64,000 nucleotides of DNA from Pyrinomonadaceae bacterium (lineage in GTDB: Bacteria > Acidobacteriota > Blastocatellia > Pyrinomonadales > Pyrinomonadaceae), in assembly GCA_021228405.1 (NCBI GenBank), contig JAJQRF010000014.1, positions 58,403 through 122,402 on the forward strand, written 5' to 3'. How positions within the stretch are numbered: position 1 is the stretch's first letter; every line of letters starts with the position of its first letter. The notes under the pieces were generated by a model. The model made no database searches. It was not told where the DNA came from and was given only the letters and a program-made list of their open reading frames with translations. Below, piece after piece: positions 60,601-64,000 of this stretch. Position numbers and translations under genes: made by a program.

Positions 60601-61452
60601 GCGCGGGAAACGGCGGACGCGATGAGCGCGGAGCTTGCCGAACTCAACAAAAAATCCGCCGAAGCGCGCAACGAACGCGCCGCTTTCGAGATTCGCCAGA
60701 CGGAAGCGATCACGAAACTTAAAAACGTCAACGAAAAATGCGCGCAGGATTTGAATCTATCGCTCGTCGAACTCGTCGAAAACGGCGAAATCGATGAAGA
60801 TTTCGATCTAGAGAATGCGCGGAAGGAATCGGAAGATTTGCGCGAAAAGCTCGAAAATTTCGGCGCGATCAATATGCTTGCGCTCGAAGAATTAGCCGAA
60901 GCCGAAGAGCGTCTCCTGTTTTTGACTTCGCAACGGCAGGATATTATCGACAGCATTGCGGCGGCGGAAGAGGCTCTGCGCGAGATCAAAGAGCGTTCGC
61001 GTGAGCGTTTCAAGGAAGCGTTTCACGCGATCAATGCGAACTTTGTCGAATTTTTTACAGAGCTTTTCGGCGGCGGTCGCGGCGAGATGATCTTGCAGGA
61101 AGCCGAAGACGTTCTGGAAGCGGGAATCGAGATCGTCGCACAACCGCCGGGCAAACGTCTGCAAAATATTCTGTTGCTTTCGGGCGGCGAAAAGGCGATG
61201 ACGGCGATCGCGCTCGTGATGGCAATCTTTAAATATCGTCCCGCGCCGTTTTGTTTGCTGGACGAAGTCGATGCGCCGCTCGACGAAGCGAACGTCGGGC
61301 GTTTTGTCGACAAGATCGCGACGATGGCGGAAAAGACGCAGTTTATCGTCATCACGCACAACAAACGGACGATGGAAGCGGCGCGTGCGCTTTACGGCGT
61401 GACGATGCAGGAAGCCGGAGTTTCAAAGGTCGTTTCGGTAAAATTTGAATAA
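57649..61452 (+). CDS. smc: Chromosome segregation ATPase SMC with repeat-derived insertions
   Basis: 1,267 residues, about 80 more than usual SMC. Walker A GPNGCGKSNVSE (about 33-44); coiled coil (about 290-590); hinge (about 600-760, FLGTLADKFNVEERAEKAVENLFGNYLQAVLVE); second coiled coil; signature LLSGGEKAMTAIALVMAIF; Walker B APFCLLDEVDAPLDEANV. Organises and segregates the chromosome. One insertion is at residues 125-165 in the head (ETVISEQVTVVSEEIS) coded by ACAGTTATCAGT-type DNA; the other, SPKSKVQSPKSKKQNSN near residues 672-688 in the hinge, coded by CCAAAGT tandem units. Both keep the frame. Confidence 0.95.
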   Translation: MFKLQRLEITGFKSFADYTEIVFTGNGITAVVGPNGCGKSNVSESIAWVLGEQRAKALRGSEMKDVVFQGTRSRKPSGMAEVVLHLVRDEEAFFSTDEEDLSDIDEALSDLDENAVQLEDFEPQETVISEQVTVVSEEISEQTSEIEVEKVQALQVGSAQTIEKKVKTKRHWRPRSFAFDFAPNEAISVTRRLYLSGESEYLLNGKTCRLRDIQDLFAGTGLSGAHYAIIEQGRIGQILSAKPSDRRNLIEEAAGISKFRTRQRAAEARLESAKSNLNRISDIVSEIDKQANSLRRQAAKTRRYKILREEFRVLLKQLFTAEGKYLSQLVDELEEKLDAATLIERKLFSEVAEKDEAFREATQKARTAEENLSEIRQKHSENALERDRASREHRYQNEQITNLQNRSTVLKGEIEATDQRLALLKAEIERLAKDEQKERAEAVSNEKALREAENLYQSKVADLRKIETELEKMRGELMQHTTAVERFAGIERQLENNLERLKERAEGLKREGVRAGETFEEHRAQAAKLGESLTEEREKLKKLQAEKQEIQLSASEARNELKKAEESLRNVRNEFSRKKNRLETLQELEEKRAVYAPQVQKLFSAETKIGAKFLGTLADKFNVEERAEKAVENLFGNYLQAVLVETEADARKTFAFLNENNIGRIPVLVAVSPKSKVQSPKSKKQNSNIAELIGVSEDFAAILKTLFPREMSAELVENIEEVKDKAIGVFIDVNGNLLVDGKLFVGGKANANEKNNSLLAFKRELRELEALTETLAKDVEVSEKETEKSRKKLSEAEERIVDVQSLIIKVEREMHALEIQERSVRQEIERAERHQKVVANDAAQIEKELAQIAERQTEAKTNAQKAANAKDEAAKKVEQITQSLNEARSKAEAENAVLNEKRTLAATSSERQRSAQAALRRVEIEEREMASRLARQNLETIEVENSIKALRDSLAEISQKIASSDDEQESEKIELETATVNLKEARETADAMSAELAELNKKSAEARNERAAFEIRQTEAITKLKNVNEKCAQDLNLSLVELVENGEIDEDFDLENARKESEDLREKLENFGAINMLALEELAEAEERLLFLTSQRQDIIDSIAAAEEALREIKERSRERFKEAFHAINANFVEFFTELFGGGRGEMILQEAEDVLEAGIEIVAQPPGKRLQNILLLSGGEKAMTAIALVMAIFKYRPAPFCLLDEVDAPLDEANVGRFVDKIATMAEKTQFIVITHNKRTMEAARALYGVTMQEAGVSKVVSVKFE
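58021..58060. repeat. ACAGTTATCAGTGAACAG repeat inside smc (head)
   Basis: ACAGTTATCAGTGAACAGGT and CAGTTGTCAG units of the TTATCAG type are translated in frame inside the smc head domain. Confidence 0.65.
59659..59703. repeat. CCAAAGT tandem heptamers inside smc (hinge)
   Basis: Five or more GTCCAAA units in a row code for SPKSKVQSPKSKK in the hinge region; the frame stays open. Confidence 0.9.
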
Positions 61453-61460
61453 TTTTTAAG

Positions 61461-61530
61461 AATTTGCCTGCGAAATAAACGAAAATAACGAAAAAGATAA
61501 AATTGATTTCTTTGCAGACTTCGTTTATTT
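61461..61530. repeat. Diverged palindromic element after smc
   Basis: TTTGCCTGCGAAATAAACGA at 61464 matches the left arm of the 27437-27540 family; the right arm (TTTCTTTGCAGACTTCGTTT) is diverged. Confidence 0.55.
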
Positions 61531-61636
61531 AAAGGTGATAATTGTGTCGAATTTGAATAAAATTTGCGATTTTACAAACTTTTGTGGGAAACTCGTCATC
61601 AAAGGAGTTTAATTTCCGAACCGGATTAATCTGAAA

Positions 61637-62494
61637 ATGACGAAAGTAATCAAAATTTTTTTGTTCGCAAGCCTGATCGCGGTTTTTTCCGTTTCCGCTT
61701 TTTCACAAACGAAACCGCGCAAACCGAAGCCGAAAACCGTGGCGAAAAAAAACGTGAAGAAGACCGAACCGACCGCGCCCGAACCGGTCAAGAAAAACGA
61801 GCGACCGGCGGACGAAACGGCTTCGGACGACACTGCGCAACAGACCGAACCGAAAAAGAACAACCGCGACGGGAAAAACACTGAAAGACCGTCGGCAAAG
61901 AAAGCCGCGTTTGAACCGACTTATTTCTACACGTTTTCACAGCCGAGTTTTACGGTTTCGGAGATAAAGATCGAACACGACGACAAGGGTAAAGGCAAGA
62001 TTTCGTTTATGAAAGGCGGTTACGACGAGCCTGTTTCCGACCCGCTCCAGCTTACCGCCGTCACGCTCGAAAAGATAAACGCGGCTTTGAACGCGCTCGA
62101 TTTTCTCAACGCGACCGAAAGTTATCAATACGACAAGGATTATTCGCACCTCGGCAACATCACCTTCAAACTGAAAAGAGATTCACGCGAACGCGAAACG
62201 AAATATAACTACACGACCAACAGGGACGCGAAAGCCCTGATGGACGAATACCGCCGCATCAGCAATCAATACATCTGGATGTTCGACATCAATCTTTCGC
62301 GCGAAAATCAGCCGCTCGAAGCACCGGGTTTGGTCGATGTGTTCGATTCTTACCTGCGCCGCAACGAGATTTCCGACCCCGTTCAGATGATCCCTTTCCT
62401 GAAAGAACTCAGCAACGACGAACGGATGCCGCTGATCGCCCGTAACCACCTCGCGAAACTCGTCGAAAGAATCGAAAAAGCCGGGAAAAAATAA
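61637..62494 (+). CDS. Unknown secreted protein with Lys/Pro linker
   Basis: 285 residues. Signal peptide (1-23), then a linker of about 70 residues rich in Lys, Pro, Glu and Thr (KPRKPKPKTVAKKNVKKTEP), and a C-terminal domain of 190 residues with strands (FYTFSQPSFTVSEIKIEHDD, KISFMKGGYDEPVSDPL, LGNITFKLKRDSRERETKYNY) and a helical end. I do not recognise the family; the linker suggests that the domain sits away from the membrane, or binds a polyanion. Monocistronic between smc and dndC. Confidence 0.75.
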   Translation: MTKVIKIFLFASLIAVFSVSAFSQTKPRKPKPKTVAKKNVKKTEPTAPEPVKKNERPADETASDDTAQQTEPKKNNRDGKNTERPSAKKAAFEPTYFYTFSQPSFTVSEIKIEHDDKGKGKISFMKGGYDEPVSDPLQLTAVTLEKINAALNALDFLNATESYQYDKDYSHLGNITFKLKRDSRERETKYNYTTNRDAKALMDEYRRISNQYIWMFDINLSRENQPLEAPGLVDVFDSYLRRNEISDPVQMIPFLKELSNDERMPLIARNHLAKLVERIEKAGKK

Positions 62495-62549
62495 AACCTT
62501 CGTTTACTGTAGCTATTCTTTACAAAAATGATACGGATTTTATAAGGTA

Positions 62550-62578
62550 TTGCGTTTAAGTTAATATTTAGCTATCTT
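62550..62578 (+). promoter_or_regulatory. Candidate promoter of dndC
   Basis: TTGCGT (62550-62555), 17 bp, TATCTT (62573-62578), about 45 bp before the ATG. Confidence 0.45.
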
Positions 62579-62581
62579 TAT

Positions 62582-62607
62582 ACGCAGGTCGCCCCTGCGT
62601 CCTTTTT
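62582..62607 (+). terminator. Hairpin with T run in the dndC leader
   Basis: ACGCAGG (62582-62588), loop TCGCC, CCTGCGT (62594-62600), then CCTTTTTC. It lies between the candidate promoter and the AGGAGA ribosome site, so it could act as an attenuator; it may also be a copy of a dispersed repeat. Confidence 0.5.
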
Positions 62608-62621
62608 CAGGAGATAATCAA

Positions 62622-63956
62622 ATGACAGCCACCGTCGGTTTTGCCGAGATTTCTACGCATATTTTAATCGAAAACATCATTGCTGAAATCAAAGAGCAGT
62701 ATTTGGCGGACGATACGCCGTGGATTGTCGGATTTTCGGGCGGGAAAGATTCGACAACTCTTTTGCAACTAACCTTTTATACTCTGCTCCAATTACAAAA
62801 AGAAGGAACGGAATTACATAAAGAAATCCATGTTCTCTGCAACGACACACTGGTTGAAAATCCGGCAGTCGTGCGTTGGATTGACGATACGCTCGATAAA
62901 ATTCGCGCGGCTGGCGAAGGTTACGGTTTTCCGATCAAAGTCGTCAAAGTTACTCCGATCTTGGGCGATACTTTTTGGATTAATCTCATCGGCAAAGGTT
63001 ATCCCAGCCCGAATCGCTTTTTTCGCTGGTGTACGGAACGAATGAAGATCAATCCGACGAATAAATATATTCAGGACACTCTCGGCGAAAACGGCGAAGC
63101 GATTATTTTACTCGGCACACGCAAAGCCGAAAGCACCAACCGCAAGGCTTCGATGATGCGTCACGAACGCAAATATTCCCGGCTTCGCAAACATCAACTT
63201 CCCGGCGTTTTCGTTTTCGCACCGATTGCCGATTTGACCGATGACCACGTTTGGACATATCTTTTACAAGTTCCGAGTCCGTGGCAAGGCGACAACCGCA
63301 AACTTTTCACGCTTTACCGAAATGCTTCGGGCGGCGAATGTCCGCTGGTTATCGATACATCAACACCGTCGTGCGGAAATTCGCGTTTCGGCTGCTGGAC
63401 ATGCACCGTCGTTGACGAAGATAAATCGATGGAAGGTTTGATCGACACGGGCGAATATTGGATGGAACCGCTTCTGGAGATGCGTGATTGGCTCAAAAAA
63501 ATCCGCGACGACGTTTCGATGCGCCGCCATTATCGCCGCAATTTGCAGGACGGACTCGGACCTTTTACAAAAGAAGCGCGGGCGATGATTCTCAAACGGC
63601 TTCTGACCGTGCAGAAAGAAATCGAAATTCCGCTCATTACAAGCGAAGAACTTTCGGGAATTCAATGGATTTGGTATCACGATTTTCACGATGCGCCGAG
63701 CGTTACGAAAATCTATTACGAAGTTTTTGGAGAAGAACTTGCGATGAACAAAGAAATCAACGAACGCCGCGCCCAAGACCGTGCCTTGCTTGAAGAAATC
63801 TGCAAAGAACAAGGTGTGTCGGTCGAACTCGTCGAACAACTCCTGCAAATCGAAAAAGACAAAAGCGGTCTGATGCGCCGCAACAATCTTTTCAAAGATA
63901 TTGATATGGCGTTGAAAAACTACCTTAAATGCGAATCAGTAGTTGAAAACGAGTAG
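62622..63956 (+). CDS. dndC: DNA phosphorothioation protein DndC
   Basis: 444 residues, with AGGAGATAATC before the ATG. DndC belongs to the PAPS-reductase/ATP-pyrophosphatase fold and, with DndA/IscS, DndD and DndE, replaces a non-bridging oxygen in the DNA backbone by sulfur. Visible are the PP-loop SGGKDSTTLL (about 39-48), RWCTERMKINPTNKYI, the Fe-S cysteine cluster CGNSRFGCWTC (with C in SCGN), and GTRKAESTNRKAS. No dndB lies upstream, so this gene starts the group. The next genes (dndD, dndE) must be beyond 64000. Phosphorothioation marks self DNA for restriction by DndFGH or acts in redox defence. Confidence 0.95.
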   Translation: MTATVGFAEISTHILIENIIAEIKEQYLADDTPWIVGFSGGKDSTTLLQLTFYTLLQLQKEGTELHKEIHVLCNDTLVENPAVVRWIDDTLDKIRAAGEGYGFPIKVVKVTPILGDTFWINLIGKGYPSPNRFFRWCTERMKINPTNKYIQDTLGENGEAIILLGTRKAESTNRKASMMRHERKYSRLRKHQLPGVFVFAPIADLTDDHVWTYLLQVPSPWQGDNRKLFTLYRNASGGECPLVIDTSTPSCGNSRFGCWTCTVVDEDKSMEGLIDTGEYWMEPLLEMRDWLKKIRDDVSMRRHYRRNLQDGLGPFTKEARAMILKRLLTVQKEIEIPLITSEELSGIQWIWYHDFHDAPSVTKIYYEVFGEELAMNKEINERRAQDRALLEEICKEQGVSVELVEQLLQIEKDKSGLMRRNNLFKDIDMALKNYLKCESVVENE

Positions 63957-64000
63957 AAAGAAAGCAACTGCCAGTTTTCCCCAACAGTGGAGCATTAAAC

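Noticed and set aside
1..64000. tRNA and rRNA genes
   Set aside because: I looked in the gaps for cloverleaf signs such as GGTTCGAATCC and saw none convincing; a covariance-model search would settle it.

Overview
The window looks like chromosome of a Gram-negative bacterium of the Acidobacteriota, most likely a Blastocatellia/Pyrinomonadaceae-type lineage. The evidence is a 1,119-residue Oar-like TonB-dependent receptor with an N-terminal carboxypeptidase-regulatory domain, a TonB fragment, secreted proteins with FG-GAP/VCBS and SBBP-type beta-propeller repeats, a dnaK-dnaJ-hspR order, Uma2 and DUF4388 proteins, and very many small palindromic and short-tandem repeats between and inside genes. 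The lineage is an inference from gene content; there is no rRNA in the window. I saw no tRNA, rRNA, CRISPR array, insertion sequence or prophage.

Layout. 3-572: TonB-type protein running off the left edge. 761-9381: purine catabolism, with xdhC, ridA-like, xdhB, an AT-rich DUF695-RraB gene wedged between xdhB and xdhA, xdhA, a YdcZ-type transporter, guanine deaminase and glutaminyl cyclase. 9459-14603: SurA/DsbA-like oxidoreductase, cobalamin-type binding protein, VOC protein, CBS protein, alkyladenine glycosylase, CheY-like protein and UmuD. 14751-18636: a one-direction run of SDR, VKOR-like membrane protein, an unknown, and a CrtI-like flavoprotein. 18729-21407: three unknowns, two of them AT-rich. 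21956-28411: Hsp70-like (YegD type) protein, Uma2, UvrD/PcrA helicase, unknown, TPR protein and AraC regulator. 28525-31030: a metal/copper locus with a Cys-rich small protein and a cupredoxin-barrel fusion. 31158-34933: ybaB, recR, acyltransferase, PyrE-like, NUDIX. 35109-39495: two convergent secreted zinc proteases. 39677-45756: SRA-like reader, GNAT, tyrS, aguB-aguA (agmatine to putrescine), phosphoesterase, pgsA. 46394-57437: propeller protein, dnaK-dnaJ-hspR, TonB-dependent receptor, DUF4388 protein. 57649-63956: smc, an unknown secreted protein, and dndC (DNA phosphorothioation), whose partners must lie to the right.

Genes working together: GuaD (guanine to xanthine) with XdhAB/XdhC (hypoxanthine and xanthine to urate); AguA then AguB (agmatine to N-carbamoylputrescine to putrescine); DnaK/DnaJ under presumed HspR control; TonB energising receptors such as the Oar-like protein.

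The least explained content is repetitive DNA. Three intergenic arrays (7555-7890, 19469-19720, 46063-46293) have unrelated sequences but the same exact 21-bp period, with 16, 12 and 11 units. A second class consists of hairpins built from 7-10-bp tandem units. These sit directly against the start codons of at least six genes in place of a Shine-Dalgarno sequence, and related units also occur in frame inside xdhC, xdhA, the cobalamin-binding-type protein and smc. At least five more palindromic families recur, one of them inserted in frame in the UvrD-like helicase. All coordinates and readings are by eye; no database search was run.
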